A stretch of DNA of 64,000 bases from Rodentibacter myodis (GTDB lineage: Bacteria; Pseudomonadota; Gammaproteobacteria; Enterobacterales; Pasteurellaceae): NCBI RefSeq assembly GCF_001999305.1, contig NZ_MLHQ01000001.1, forward strand, positions 124,001-188,000, in the 5' to 3' direction. The position numbers were made by a program, and so were the translations under genes. The notes beneath the pieces were generated by a model. That model did no database searches. It was not told the origin of the DNA and saw nothing but the letters and a program-made list of their open reading frames with translations. Positions 39,567 through 50,222 of the stretch are shown here, piece after piece; position 1 is the first letter of the stretch, and each line of letters opens with the position of its first letter.

Positions 39567-41414
39567 CTAAGGCATCAACAGATTCGGGATAAAGGTAATA
39601 ATTTGTGGGAAGATTGTTATCAGTACGAGGGTAACAAAAATCGGCACAAGGAACGGCAATACCCCTTTTGTTACAGTCGAAACGGACATATTTCCCACGC
39701 GTGCCACCACAAAGAGTGCCATTCCCATTGGTGGGGTTAAAATCCCGATCATCATATTTAAGGTTGTCATTACACCGAAGAAAACCAAATCAATACCAAA
39801 GTGCATTGCAATTGGGATTAACATTGGCAGGACTAAAAATTGCAATGCCAATGCATCAATAAACATCCCTAGGAATAAAAGCAGGAGATTGATCATCACC
39901 AAAACGGTAAGTTGTGAATCGGCAACTGCCATAAAGACATCGGCAATTCGCATTGCGACTTGTTCACGGGCGATCATATCGCCGAAGAAAGTTACCGTCA
40001 TCACCATTAATACGGTTACGCCGGTAATTGCCATTGCTTCGACACAACTATTAAAAAGCATTTTTAAGGTAAGTTCTTTGTAAACGAACATACCGATAAT
40101 CACGGAATATAACGCTGCAATTACCGCAGCTTCTGTCGGTGTAAATAAACCGGAGAAAATACCGCCAATGATGAGAATTGGGGTCAAAATTGCCCAAATT
40201 GCTTTTTTAAATGCGGTACAAAGTTGTGCCATTGTGGCTTTTGGTGTTCTTGGATAGCCCCGTTTTTTGGAAATGTAGTAATTCATCACCATTAAGGCAA
40301 TTGTCACTAAAACACCGGGGATAAAACCTGCAATAAAGAGTTTGGCAATGGATTCGTTGGCGATAACACCGTAAATAATCATTGCAATACTCGGCGGAAC
40401 AAGTGGGCCGATAATGCAAGAGGCGGCAGTAATACCACCGCAAATATCGTCATCATATCCGGCATCACGCATTGCCTTAATTTCTAGCTGTCCCAAGCCG
40501 CCTGCATCGGCTAATGCGGAGCCTGACATTCCCGAAAATAATAGGCTTGCCCCAATGTTTACGTGTCCCATTCCCCCGGTGTAATGCCCTAATAATGCTT
40601 TGGCAAAATTGAAGATCCGTTCGGTAATACCGCCTGTGTTCATTAAAATACCGGTGAGGATAAAGAAAGGCACACTTAACAATGGAAAACTGTTTAGGCT
40701 CTCAATCAATTTGGAGGACGCGGCATTTGTGATATTCCAACGCACCATTGAAAAATATAATAAGGTGGCGATAAAAAGCGACCAGCCTACCGGTACGCCT
40801 AGGAACATAATCACCAACCATACGCCCAATGTGATAAAGACGGCGTTAGATCCAAATTTCACATAAGAGGAAATCCGTAAGGCTTTATACCACTCGGGAT
40901 ACATAAACAAAATGGCAAATAAAATTACGCCGACAACGAGGAAAAATGTGGCAGGTAAGTAGGTTTTTTGTTCTCTGAAATTATCCGCTTGGGCTTGTAG
41001 AAAACGCACAAACATTAATGCCGATGTGAAAGGTAAAGAGGCATACAGCCATTTTTCTGAAATGCCTAAGGAAACAATTTCAAACGAGGCATCCCAAAAG
41101 AGTTTGATCCCAAAATGCACAAAAAAGATAAGGCAGGCAAAAATAATAAGCTGACTAAAGGTTGCAACCGCCCGTTTTATTTTTTCCGGCATCAGGTTGG
41201 TTAAGAAATCAATAAAGACGTGTTGTTGATTACGAACTCCGATACTAATTCCCAACATTCCCACATAAACGAAAAGCAAGCGTGCCAATTCTTCACTCCA
41301 AATGAGCGGAGAATGAACAACTTGTCGGAAGAAAATTTGGGCGATAAGAATGGCGAAGATGACTAAAAATAAAATACCGCCAATCCATTCTTCAAGTTTA
41401 TTAAAAATTTTCAT
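39567..41414 (-). CDS. siaT: Sialic acid TRAP transporter fused permease SiaT (SiaQM)
   Basis: SiaT moves sialic acid, handed over by SiaP, across the inner membrane using the sodium gradient. The 615-residue product fuses a small DctQ domain (about 1-165, four membrane segments) with a large DctM domain (about 190-615; conserved [21 protein letters not shown] and [13 protein letters not shown]). The fusion and length match H. influenzae SiaT. It follows siaP after a 66-bp gap holding a stable hairpin. Confidence 0.96.
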   Translation of the reverse strand: MKIFNKLEEWIGGILFLVIFAILIAQIFFRQVVHSPLIWSEELARLLFVYVGMLGISIGVRNQQHVFIDFLTNLMPEKIKRAVATFSQLIIFACLIFFVHFGIKLFWDASFEIVSLGISEKWLYASLPFTSALMFVRFLQAQADNFREQKTYLPATFFLVVGVILFAILFMYPEWYKALRISSYVKFGSNAVFITLGVWLVIMFLGVPVGWSLFIATLLYFSMVRWNITNAASSKLIESLNSFPLLSVPFFILTGILMNTGGITERIFNFAKALLGHYTGGMGHVNIGASLLFSGMSGSALADAGGLGQLEIKAMRDAGYDDDICGGITAASCIIGPLVPPSIAMIIYGVIANESIAKLFIAGFIPGVLVTIALMVMNYYISKKRGYPRTPKATMAQLCTAFKKAIWAILTPILIIGGIFSGLFTPTEAAVIAALYSVIIGMFVYKELTLKMLFNSCVEAMAITGVTVLMVMTVTFFGDMIAREQVAMRIADVFMAVADSQLTVLVMINLLLLFLGMFIDALALQFLVLPMLIPIAMHFGIDLVFFGVMTTLNMMIGILTPPMGMALFVVARVGNMSVSTVTKGVLPFLVPIFVTLVLITIFPQIITFIPNLLMP

Positions 41415-41452
41415 ATTGATTGCTCCGGCATAACGATAAAAACCCTAAATGA

Positions 41453-41472
41453 GGGGCTATATAAATAGCCCC
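41453..41472 (-). other. Intercistronic stem-loop between siaP and siaT
   Basis: GGGGCTAT and ATAGCCCC make a perfect eight-bp stem with a four-base loop, just after the siaP stop. There is no immediate T tract, so it probably protects the siaP message from 3' decay, giving more binding protein than permease. Pairing is seen; effect is inferred. Confidence 0.75.
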
Positions 41473-41480
41473 GATACAAA

Positions 41481-42488
<1,008 letters not shown>

Positions 42489-42586
42489 CTATGAGATAAA
42501 AAAGAGAGATGGAAAATTGCAATGCAATCAATACATCATATCGAACAATTCCCACCTGTTGCGGTTACTCTAAAGCATAAAGATCA

Positions 42587-42703
42587 TTTTTTGAATAGAA
42601 AACGAAGTTTTATTTCAAAAATGAGAAGCAGATCACATTTTTGAATAAAGCACTTCAAAAATAAAATAAAAATGGTGTGCTTTTTCTTTTTGAGGGATAT
42701 AAT
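42587..42703. promoter_or_regulatory. Divergent sia/nan control region: CRP-like box, inverted repeats, -10
   Basis: TGAGAAGCAGATCACA (42622-42637) resembles a CRP site with one strong half. Flanking it are two inverted-repeat pairs sharing the same arms: TTTTTGAA (42588-42595) with TTCAAAAA (42614-42621), and TTTTTGAA (42638-42645) with TTCAAAAA (42654-42661). These are candidate SiaR operators. TATAAT (42698-42703) is a -10 toward the plus-strand genes. In H. influenzae SiaR and CRP jointly control this divergent region; the exact operator here is inferred. Confidence 0.6.
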
Positions 42704-42764
42704 GACCGCCACTTAGTCAAAATCGATATGATGTCGCCGTTACAAACAATTAAAAGAGGCTTTT

Positions 42765-43373
42765 ATGTTAAGCGATCAGGATATTTTTAATCGGTATCAA
42801 CAAAAACAGGCAGAATTTGAAAAAAAATCGGAGGTGACGTTAATCGGTCATTCCTTATTTGATATGTGGGGGGATTTGCCACAGGGTACACCCTCTTTAA
42901 TGGGAAAAACCGTCGCGAATCTTGGTATTTCCGGTGTAAGTACCCGTCAGTATCTTGATGTTATTGCCGCACAAGGCGCAATTCAACACCTTGGTGAAAC
43001 GGTGTTTTTTTTCTTGGGTGTGAATGATATTGTGAAAGAGCCTCAATATTCGCCTCAGCAGGTGTTGGATTGGTTACAACAAATTATAGATAACATCCGC
43101 CCACTTGCTCCGTCTAATGTCCGTTACTTTCTATTGGAAGCCACACCGGTTAATGAAGATCAAATAAAAACGGTAACAAACGCTCAAATTGCCGTGTTAA
43201 ATGATTATCTCGCCCATCATTGCCCGAATGAATTAACCTTTATCCCTACTCAGCAGGCTTTTCGTAACGATCAAGGTTGGCTGGCTGATTCATTAAGTTC
43301 GGACGGCTTGCATTTTTCGGCTAAAGGATATGACACTTTGGCGCAATTATTGTTACCTCATCTTACCCGCTAA
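42765..43373 (+). CDS. SGNH/GDSL-family hydrolase in the sialic acid operon
   Basis: A 202-residue cytoplasmic (no signal peptide) SGNH hydrolase. Block I is GHSL with nucleophile Ser30, block II has Gly57 in GISGVS, block III is GVND (Asn87), and block V is DGLH giving Asp180 and His183. It is first in the plus-strand operon, 18 bp before nanE. Position suggests removal of O-acetyl groups from imported sialic acids so that NanA can act, but no substrate is shown. The H. influenzae locus as I know it lacks this gene. It carries no uptake sequence. Confidence 0.85.
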   Translation: MLSDQDIFNRYQQKQAEFEKKSEVTLIGHSLFDMWGDLPQGTPSLMGKTVANLGISGVSTRQYLDVIAAQGAIQHLGETVFFFLGVNDIVKEPQYSPQQVLDWLQQIIDNIRPLAPSNVRYFLLEATPVNEDQIKTVTNAQIAVLNDYLAHHCPNELTFIPTQQAFRNDQGWLADSLSSDGLHFSAKGYDTLAQLLLPHLTR

Positions 43374-43391
43374 TGAATTTGGAGTTTAATT

Positions 43392-44072
43392 ATGTCAGTC
43401 AATCAAAACACACTTAATATTATTCAAAATGGCTTAATTGCTTCTTGCCAACCTGTTGATGACGGCCCAATGGATAAACCTGAAATTGTGGCGGCAATGG
43501 CTCAGGCTTCGGTAATCGGCGGTGCCGCCGGCATTCGTATTGAAGGTGTGGATAATTTAAAAGCCACACGCCCAATGGTGAATGTACCCATTATCGGCAT
43601 TGTGAAACGTGATTTGCCCGATAGCCCGATTCGTATCACCCCTTTCTTGCAGGATATTGAAGATCTCGCGAATGCAGGGGCGGATATTATCGCCGTAGAT
43701 GGCACGAATCGCCCCCGTCCGGTTGATTTGGAAAGTGCGGTCAAAAAAATCCACGAATTAGGTTGCCTTGCAATGGCGGACTGCTCCAATTTAGCCGAAG
43801 GATTGCATTGTCAAAAATTAGGCTTTGATATTATCGGCAGTACAATGTCGGGCTATACCGGCGGTACAGTGCCGGAAGAACCGGATTATCAATTAGTCAA
43901 GGATCTTAAAGCGGCAGGCTGCCGAGTGATGGCGGAAGGACGTTACAATAGCCCTGAATTGGCAAAAACCGCCATTCAAATTGGCGCAGATTTTGTCACG
44001 GTGGGATCGGCATTAACCCGTCTTGAGCATATTGTGAGCTGGTTTGCCAATGCGGTGAAATCGGCAAAATAA
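43392..44072 (+). CDS. nanE: N-acetylmannosamine-6-phosphate 2-epimerase
   Basis: NanE converts ManNAc-6-phosphate to GlcNAc-6-phosphate. The 226-residue TIM-barrel product shows GLIASCQPV at the N terminus, [33 protein letters not shown] and [30 protein letters not shown], all typical. GGAG precedes the ATG. It is 75 bp before nanK. One uptake sequence lies within the gene. Confidence 0.96.
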   Translation: MSVNQNTLNIIQNGLIASCQPVDDGPMDKPEIVAAMAQASVIGGAAGIRIEGVDNLKATRPMVNVPIIGIVKRDLPDSPIRITPFLQDIEDLANAGADIIAVDGTNRPRPVDLESAVKKIHELGCLAMADCSNLAEGLHCQKLGFDIIGSTMSGYTGGTVPEEPDYQLVKDLKAAGCRVMAEGRYNSPELAKTAIQIGADFVTVGSALTRLEHIVSWFANAVKSAK

Positions 44073-44147
44073 AAGATAAATTTATTCTACTTATTTTTAG
44101 ATTAACCATTTTAACGGTGACTTTTTACGCCGAAATAAGGATTAGTT

Positions 44148-45053
44148 ATGCGTTGTTTAGCACTTGATATTGGCGGCACGAAAATTGCGGCGGCAATTGT
44201 TGAAAAAGGCGAAATTACCTCTCGCCAACAAATTGCAACACCGCAAGATAATGCCGCCGAGGCGTTGCACCAAGCCGTTGCCCGATTGTTAAAAAACTAT
44301 ATGGGGCAATTTGATTATGTCGCCGTTGCCTCAACAGGCATTATAAATAATGGCATTTTGACCGCACTTAACTCGAAAAACTTGGGCGGATTGGCTGAAT
44401 TTCCCTTAAAAGAAAGTATCGCCCGTCATACGGATAAACCCATTGGCTTATTAAATGATGTGCAAGCGGCAGCCTATGCGGAATATCGGGTAACGGAAAA
44501 TAATACTTTCACCAATTTTGCCTTTATCACCGTCTCAACCGGCGTGGGTGGTGGACTTATTGTCAATCGCCAATTACTCACCGAGCCAAATGGTATCGCC
44601 GGTCATATCGGGCATACTTTAGCCGATCCTAATGGTGCGATTTGTGGTTGTGGGCGGCGTGGTTGCGTTGAAGCAATCGCCTCCGGACGTGCCATTGAAG
44701 CCGCCACCGCAATGTGGGACGAACCTTGTTCCCCCAAAGAAGTGTTTGAACGCTTCAGAAAAAATGATGAAAAAGCGACCGCACTTGTGGTGCGTTCCGC
44801 TCAAACCATTGCGCATTTAATCGCCGATTTAAAAATTGGTTTGGATATGCAAAAAGTGGTGATTGGCGGTAGCGTAGGATTGGCGGAAGGTTATTTACCG
44901 TTAGTAAAAGATTTTCTAAATGAAATGCCACAAGTTTATCATTGTGATGTCGCGGCGGCACAATTTGGACAAGATGCAGGATTAATCGGTGCGGCGTATT
45001 GGGTAAACGATGTATTACTTACCCCGGCGAATAAAGGGGCAAGTTATGGTTAA
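44148..45053 (+). CDS. nanK: N-acetylmannosamine kinase NanK (ROK family)
   Basis: NanK phosphorylates ManNAc. The 301 residues start with the ROK phosphate loop LALDIGGTKIAAAIV, then STGVGGGLIVN, the HIGH catalytic-zone motif, and the zinc-binding CGCGRRGCVEAIASG. Its last eight bases overlap siaR, so the kinase and regulator are translated together. Two uptake sequences occur within the gene. Confidence 0.95.
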   Translation: MRCLALDIGGTKIAAAIVEKGEITSRQQIATPQDNAAEALHQAVARLLKNYMGQFDYVAVASTGIINNGILTALNSKNLGGLAEFPLKESIARHTDKPIGLLNDVQAAAYAEYRVTENNTFTNFAFITVSTGVGGGLIVNRQLLTEPNGIAGHIGHTLADPNGAICGCGRRGCVEAIASGRAIEAATAMWDEPCSPKEVFERFRKNDEKATALVVRSAQTIAHLIADLKIGLDMQKVVIGGSVGLAEGYLPLVKDFLNEMPQVYHCDVAAAQFGQDAGLIGAAYWVNDVLLTPANKGASYG

Positions 45054-45912
45054 AAATGGCAACGTTTTAAATACGATTAGTTCGCTCTATCAAAGTTTAA
45101 CCAAAACCGAGAAAAAAATTGCAGATACGATTTTAATGTCGCCGGATTTGGTGGTGCAGTGTTCCCTTTCGGAAATTGCCGAACATTTAGATGTAGGCGA
45201 GGCAACCTTTGTACGATTTTGCCGTTCTGTCGGTTTTAAAGGATTCAGTGATTTTAAATTAGAACTTTCCATTGAATTGGCAACCAAAGATAACCTTGAT
45301 AATCCATTATTGGAAACCGATATTGAGCAGGCGGATAGCTCACATCATATTGCGCAAAAGTTACAAAATGCGATTTCCAATGTGGTGAGTGAAACCATTA
45401 ATTTGTTGGATCTCAAACAACTGGAAGAAAGTGTTAAAGCCATTCGCCGTGCGAATCGTATTTTTCTATTCGGCGTAGGCTCATCCGGCATTACGGCGGA
45501 AGAGGCAAAAAATAAATTAATGCGAATCGGTTTTCACGTGGATGCAACAGGCAATAATCATTTTATGTATATGCAGGCGGCATTGTTAAAACCTAATGAT
45601 GTTGCCATTGGTATCAGCCATTCGGGCTATTCACAAGAAACCACCCACACCTTAAAAATTGCCAAACAAAATGGAGCAACCACGGTGGCGATTACGCATA
45701 GTTTACGTTCCCCCATTACGGAAGCCGCCGATTTTGTGTTGGTCAATGGCAATAAACAGGGCAAATTGCAGGGGGATTCCATTGGTACGAAAATCGCCCA
45801 ACTTTTTGTATTGGATTTAATTTATGCTTTGTTGGTACAAAGCGAACAAGATAGAGCGGTGCAAACCAAGCAAAAAACGCTCAATGTGATTTTGGAACAA
45901 CGTATAAAATAG
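45046..45912 (+). CDS. siaR: RpiR-family sialic acid regulator SiaR
   Basis: SiaR is the repressor of sialic-acid genes in H. influenzae, responsive to glucosamine-6-phosphate with CRP. The 288 residues have an N-terminal RpiR helix-turn-helix (about 1-77; [23 protein letters not shown], shown as two parts here) and a SIS sugar-phosphate domain (about 120-260; [27 protein letters not shown]). The frame opens at 45010, but ATG 45046 follows GGGGC and gives the family start MVKNGNVL. It overlaps nanK by eight bases. Confidence 0.93.
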   Translation: MVKNGNVLNTISSLYQSLTKTEKKIADTILMSPDLVVQCSLSEIAEHLDVGEATFVRFCRSVGFKGFSDFKLELSIELATKDNLDNPLLETDIEQADSSHHIAQKLQNAISNVVSETINLLDLKQLEESVKAIRRANRIFLFGVGSSGITAEEAKNKLMRIGFHVDATGNNHFMYMQAALLKPNDVAIGISHSGYSQETTHTLKIAKQNGATTVAITHSLRSPITEAADFVLVNGNKQGKLQGDSIGTKIAQLFVLDLIYALLVQSEQDRAVQTKQKTLNVILEQRIK

Positions 45913-45920
45913 GAGAAATT

Positions 45921-46799
45921 ATGCGTGATTTGAAAGGTATTTTCAGTGCATTATTAGTGTCATTTAACGAAGATGGCTCAATCAATGAAAAAGGCTTACG
46001 CCAAATTATTCGCCACAATATCGATAAAATGAAAATCGATGGCTTATATGTAGGCGGTTCAACCGGTGAAAACTTTATGCTCTCCACCGAGGAGAAAAAA
46101 CAAATCTTCCGCATTGCAAAAGATGAAGCAAAAGATCAGGTCGCCCTTATCGCCCAAGTGGGCAGCGTGAATTTATACGAAGCGGTAGAATTGGGTAAAT
46201 ACGCCACAGAATTAGGCTATGACTGCTTATCTGCCGTCACACCCTTTTACTACAAATTCAGCTTTCCTGAAATCAAACATTATTACGAAACCATTATTGC
46301 CGAAACCGGTAATAATATGATCGTCTATTCCATTCCGTTCTTAACCGGCGTGAATATGGGGATTGAACAATTTGGCGAGCTTTATCAAAATCCAAAAGTG
46401 CTAGGCGTGAAATTTACCGCCGGCGACTTCTATTTATTGGAACGCTTGAAAAAAGCCTATCCAAACCACCTCATCTGGGCAGGCTTTGATGAAATGATGT
46501 TGCCTGCCGCCTCGCTAGGTGTGGACGGTGCAATCGGTTCAACCTTTAACGTAAACGGAATCCGCGCCCGTCAAATTTTTGAATTGGCAAAAGCGGGCAA
46601 AATCAAAGAAGCATTGGAAATTCAACACGTTACCAACGATTTAATCGAAGGCATTTTAGCCAACGGTTTATATTTAACCATCAAAGAATTGCTTAAATTA
46701 GAAGGCGTAGAAGCCGGTTATTGCCGTGAACCAATGACGGCAAAAGCCACTCCGGAACAACTTGCCAAAGCGAAAGAATTAAAAGCAAAATATTTATAA
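45921..46799 (+). CDS. nanA: N-acetylneuraminate lyase NanA
   Basis: NanA splits sialic acid into pyruvate and ManNAc. The 292-residue TIM barrel has the Schiff-base Lys164 in [10 protein letters not shown], Tyr136 in MIVYSIPF and the substrate motif GGSTGENF (45-52). GGAG precedes the ATG, eight bases after siaR. A repeat unit follows before nagB, so the downstream transcript may be partly separate. Confidence 0.97.
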   Translation: MRDLKGIFSALLVSFNEDGSINEKGLRQIIRHNIDKMKIDGLYVGGSTGENFMLSTEEKKQIFRIAKDEAKDQVALIAQVGSVNLYEAVELGKYATELGYDCLSAVTPFYYKFSFPEIKHYYETIIAETGNNMIVYSIPFLTGVNMGIEQFGELYQNPKVLGVKFTAGDFYLLERLKKAYPNHLIWAGFDEMMLPAASLGVDGAIGSTFNVNGIRARQIFELAKAGKIKEALEIQHVTNDLIEGILANGLYLTIKELLKLEGVEAGYCREPMTAKATPEQLAKAKELKAKYL

Positions 46800-46829
46800 A
46801 TTAACGAGGATGTCATCGCCAAGGATAAA

Positions 46830-46914
46830 GTAGGGACGCCATGCCGGCGTCCGCAAAATTAACCCATTTAAATTATTTGATTTTTAAATATGGACGCCAG
46901 CGTGGCGTCCCTAC
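46830..46914. repeat. BIME-like repeat unit between nanA and nagB
   Basis: Left arm GTAGGGACGCC plus ATGCCGGCGTCC, right arm GGACGCCAGCGTGGCG plus TCCCTAC, with a 38-bp AT-rich spacer. It is followed at 46973-47010 by a facing pair of uptake-like sequences, the first with one mismatch. Confidence 0.85.
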
Positions 46915-47029
46915 AATTAAATTTTTAATCCTTTGAGATTACCTACATCATATGAAAATCTATTGAAAAAATGACCGCACGTTGAAATCATTCACAATAA
47001 AAGTGCGGTCAAAATAAAGGAAATTTATT

Positions 47030-47836
47030 ATGCGTCTTATCCCTTTACAAGATGATCAACAAGTGAGCCGTTGGGCGGCGCGTCATATTGTGGATCGTAT
47101 CAATCATTTCAAACCCACTGCCGAACGTCCCTTTGTGCTTGGATTGCCTACCGGCAGTACACCGTTAAAAACCTATCAAGAATTAATCGCCCTCTACAAA
47201 GCCGGTGAGGTGAGCTTCAAAAATGTGGTTACCTTCAATATGGATGAATATGTTGGTTTACCTCAATCTCATCCGGAAAGTTATCACAGCTTTATGTATA
47301 ACAATTTCTTCAACCACGTTGATATGCAGCCGGAAAATATCAATATTCTGAACGGCAATGCAGATGATCTGGATGAAGAATGTCGCCGTTACGAAGAAAA
47401 AATTAAATCTTACGGCAAAATCAACCTCTTTATGGGCGGTGTGGGAAATGACGGGCATATTGCGTTCAATGAACCGGCTTCCTCATTAAGTTCACGCACC
47501 CGTATTAAAACCTTAACACAGGATACCCTTATTGCTAATTCCCGCTTTTTTGATAACGATGTCAACAAAGTACCAAAATATGCCTTAACCATTGGCGTAG
47601 CAACCTTGCTTGACGCAGAAGAAGTAATGATTCTTGCCACCGGGCATCAAAAAGCCCTTGCCGTGCAGGCGGCAGTGGAAGGGGCGGTAAATCACTTATG
47701 GACAGTCAGTGCATTACAACTTCATCGCCATTTTATTTTGGTATGTGACGAGCCGGCACAGCAGGAATTAAAAGTAAAAACCGTTAAATACTTTACGGAG
47801 TTGGAACAACGCGCCATTCATAGCGTGTTATCCTAA
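47030..47836 (+). CDS. nagB: Glucosamine-6-phosphate deaminase NagB
   Basis: NagB turns glucosamine-6-phosphate into fructose-6-phosphate and ammonia, ending amino-sugar catabolism. The 268 residues show [20 protein letters not shown] with the catalytic Asp, and [24 protein letters not shown] precedes the ATG. The product of the reaction it uses is made by NagA encoded next. Length matches E. coli (266). Confidence 0.97.
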   Translation: MRLIPLQDDQQVSRWAARHIVDRINHFKPTAERPFVLGLPTGSTPLKTYQELIALYKAGEVSFKNVVTFNMDEYVGLPQSHPESYHSFMYNNFFNHVDMQPENINILNGNADDLDEECRRYEEKIKSYGKINLFMGGVGNDGHIAFNEPASSLSSRTRIKTLTQDTLIANSRFFDNDVNKVPKYALTIGVATLLDAEEVMILATGHQKALAVQAAVEGAVNHLWTVSALQLHRHFILVCDEPAQQELKVKTVKYFTELEQRAIHSVLS

Positions 47837-47915
47837 ATCATCGGCGACCACACAAAAGTGCGGTCGTTTTTTTGATTATTTTTACGTAGCCATTTCCTGA
47901 ATTCTTTAGGAAAAA

Positions 47916-47990
47916 GTAGGGACGCCACGCTGGCGTCCATATAAAAATTCAGTGAATAATGATGACGGACACAAAATGTGGTGTCCCTAC
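47916..47990. repeat. BIME-like repeat unit between nagB and nagA
   Basis: Left arm GTAGGGACGCCACGC plus TGGCGTCC, right arm GGACACAAAATGTGG plus TGTCCCTAC, 75 bp in all. It stands between two genes that would normally be cotranscribed. Confidence 0.85.
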
Positions 47991-48016
47991 CAATAGGTTA
48001 TTTTTAGGAAAACAAA

Positions 48017-49171
48017 ATGAGATACGCATTAACAAATTGTGTAATTTACACCAAATATGAAGTCCTACGGGATTTTGCCGTTATTATCGATGGGGAAATG
48101 ATCGAAGCCGTTGTACCGCAAAGTGAATTAGAAAGCGGAATCAACACCATTGATTTACAGGGCAACAACCTTACCGCAGGATTTATTGATCTGCAACTTA
48201 ACGGTTGTGGCGGCGTGATGTTTAACGATCAAACCTCTGTCGAAACCTTAGAAATGATGCAAGCCACGAATTTAAAATCCGGCTGCACCAGTTTTTTACC
48301 CACTTTTATTACCGCACCTGATGAAGGCATTAAAAGTGCGGTCAAAATTATGCGTGAATATTTAACCAAGCATAAAAACCAAGCACTGGGTTTACACATT
48401 GAAGGGCCTTATATCAGCGTGGAGAAAAAAGGCGTTCACCGTCCTGAATATATCCGTGAAATCTCGCCTGAAATGAAGGATTTTCTTTGTGAAAACGGTG
48501 ATGTGATCACCAAAATAACCATTGCGGCTGAAAATCCGACCGTCCAATATATTCCCGATTTTGTCAAAAGCGGCATTATCGTCTCCATCGGACATTCCAA
48601 TGCGACTTATGAAACGGCGAAAGCGGCATTCCATAAGGGAGCGACTTTTGCCACCCATTTACACAATGCAATGTCGCCGATCAGTTCCGGCCGTGCAATG
48701 GGGGTAGTGGGTGCGGTGTTAGATTCCGATGTTTACACCGGCATTATCGTAGATGGTGTGCATATCAACTATGGTAATGTGCGTATTGATAAAAAAATCA
48801 AAGGTGACAAATTATGTATCGTCACTGACTCCCTCGCCGCCGCAGGAGCCGGGCCGGAATTAGAAACCTTTACTTTTGTCGGCAAAACCATTTATGTGAA
48901 AGAAGGGCGTTGTTACGATGCCAACGGCACTATCGCCGGTGCTTCGATCACAATGATGGAATCCATTAAAAACGCCGTAGAATTTGTGGAAATCCCCCTT
49001 GCCGAAGCCATTCGGATGAGTAATCTTTATCCCGCTCGTGCTATTGGTGTCGACAATCGTTTAGGCTCGGTCGAAAAAGGAAAAATCGCAAACTTAGCCG
49101 TGTTCACAACGGATTATCAAGTGATTGGCACGGTGGTGAATGGGGAATGGAAAGCTAATTCACTATCATAA
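48017..49171 (+). CDS. nagA: N-acetylglucosamine-6-phosphate deacetylase NagA
   Basis: NagA removes the acetyl group from GlcNAc-6-phosphate. The 384 residues hold the metal-binding amidohydrolase motifs: GFIDLQLNGCGG, LGLHIEGPYIS, ISIGHSNATYE-like VSIGHSNATYE, ATHLHNAMSP and the catalytic Asp in VTDSLAAAG. It ends the sialic-acid operon with a good terminator at 49198. Confidence 0.96.
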   Translation: MRYALTNCVIYTKYEVLRDFAVIIDGEMIEAVVPQSELESGINTIDLQGNNLTAGFIDLQLNGCGGVMFNDQTSVETLEMMQATNLKSGCTSFLPTFITAPDEGIKSAVKIMREYLTKHKNQALGLHIEGPYISVEKKGVHRPEYIREISPEMKDFLCENGDVITKITIAAENPTVQYIPDFVKSGIIVSIGHSNATYETAKAAFHKGATFATHLHNAMSPISSGRAMGVVGAVLDSDVYTGIIVDGVHINYGNVRIDKKIKGDKLCIVTDSLAAAGAGPELETFTFVGKTIYVKEGRCYDANGTIAGASITMMESIKNAVEFVEIPLAEAIRMSNLYPARAIGVDNRLGSVEKGKIANLAVFTTDYQVIGTVVNGEWKANSLS

Positions 49172-49197
49172 AAAATAGATTGAATGAAAAAATAAGG

Positions 49198-49230
49198 AAA
49201 ATCCATATCGTGAAAATGGTATGGATTTTT
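49198..49230 (+). terminator. Terminator of nagA
   Basis: AAAATCCATA (49198-49207) pairs with TATGGATTTT (49220-49229), followed by further T residues. Confidence 0.85.
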
Positions 49231-49296
49231 TATTGCTTTAATAAGAATAATTTTTATTTATAATATAAAGACTTAGTTTATGAGTAGGAGATTAAC

Positions 49297-50052
49297 ATGG
49301 CGAAAGAAGAAGTTGGACATAATTTTTTGGCGCGTTTAGGTAAAACACGTTTACGTCCCGGTGGTAAAAAAGCAACGGATTGGTTGATTGGAAACGGTGA
49401 TTTCACTCAGGATAAAAAAGTTTTAGAAGTTGCATGTAATATGGGAACAACGGCAATTGGTTTGGCGAAACGATTCGGTTGTCATATTGAAGGTATAGAT
49501 TTAGATGAGGAAGCGTTAGAAAAAGCGAAAGCAAATATCACAGCTAATAATTTGCAAGATAAAATTCATGTTCAGCGTGCTAATGCAATGAAATTGCCTT
49601 TTGAAGATGAAACTTTTGATATTGTGATCAATGAAGCAATGTTGACAATGTTGCCGGTAGAGGCGAAGAAAAAAGCTATTGCAGAATATTTCCGAGTGTT
49701 AAAACCGGGCGGTTTTTTACTTACTCATGATGTGATGTTGGTAGGTGAAGAGCATCAGATTATTCTTGATAATATGCGTAAAGCGATTAATGTCACAGTC
49801 ACTCCCTTGACTAAAAAAGGCTGGAAAGGACTATTCCAAGAAAGCGGATTCCGCAATGTGGATACATTTTCTGGTGAGATGACATTACTTTCTCCAAAGG
49901 GTATGATTTATGACGAGGGCGTTTTAGGCACATTAAAGATTGTTAAAAACGCAATGAAAACAGAAAACCGTGAACAATTTAAATGTATGTTTAAAACCTT
50001 CAATGATCCTGAACATAAATTACATTTTATTGCAGTATGTAGTCAAAAATAA
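49297..50052 (+). CDS. Class I SAM-dependent methyltransferase, substrate unknown
   Basis: The 251-residue protein has the Rossmann methyltransferase motifs: motif I VLEVACNMGTTAIGLAKRFG (about 43-62), acidic end of strand 2 IEGIDLDEEAL, motif II FDIVINEAMLTMLP and motif III VLKPGGFLLTHD. It resembles UbiE-like small-molecule methyltransferases, but lacks enough family detail to name a substrate. It has its own GGAG site, stands alone between nagA and a convergent porin, and holds no uptake sequence. Confidence 0.85.
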   Translation: MAKEEVGHNFLARLGKTRLRPGGKKATDWLIGNGDFTQDKKVLEVACNMGTTAIGLAKRFGCHIEGIDLDEEALEKAKANITANNLQDKIHVQRANAMKLPFEDETFDIVINEAMLTMLPVEAKKKAIAEYFRVLKPGGFLLTHDVMLVGEEHQIILDNMRKAINVTVTPLTKKGWKGLFQESGFRNVDTFSGEMTLLSPKGMIYDEGVLGTLKIVKNAMKTENREQFKCMFKTFNDPEHKLHFIAVCSQK

Positions 50053-50171
50053 TTGGAGAAATTTCGCAAACTTGTGTGCTAATTTGTTTATTCCTCACGA
50101 TGAGGTCGGCAAAGCTAATATTTAAAAAACGCTATTTTTTGTGATCGCACTTTATAACTTTAAAACTCAAA

Positions 50172-50195
50172 AAGGCGAACCTTTTGATTCGCCTT
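50172..50195. terminator. Bidirectional terminator between the methyltransferase and porin genes
   Basis: AAGGCGAA (50172-50179) pairs with TTCGCCTT (50188-50195), with A and T tracts on either side. It serves mainly the minus-strand porin. Confidence 0.85.
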
Positions 50196-50222
50196 GTTTA
50201 CGTCTTTTCTCTAATTTAACAA

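Noticed and set aside
42765-43373. Naming the SGNH hydrolase NanS
   Set aside because: NanS is a larger secreted protein; only the catalytic family and context are shared, so no symbol is given.
49297-50052. Calling the methyltransferase UbiE
   Set aside because: General SAM motifs only; UbiE-specific context and residues were not evident.
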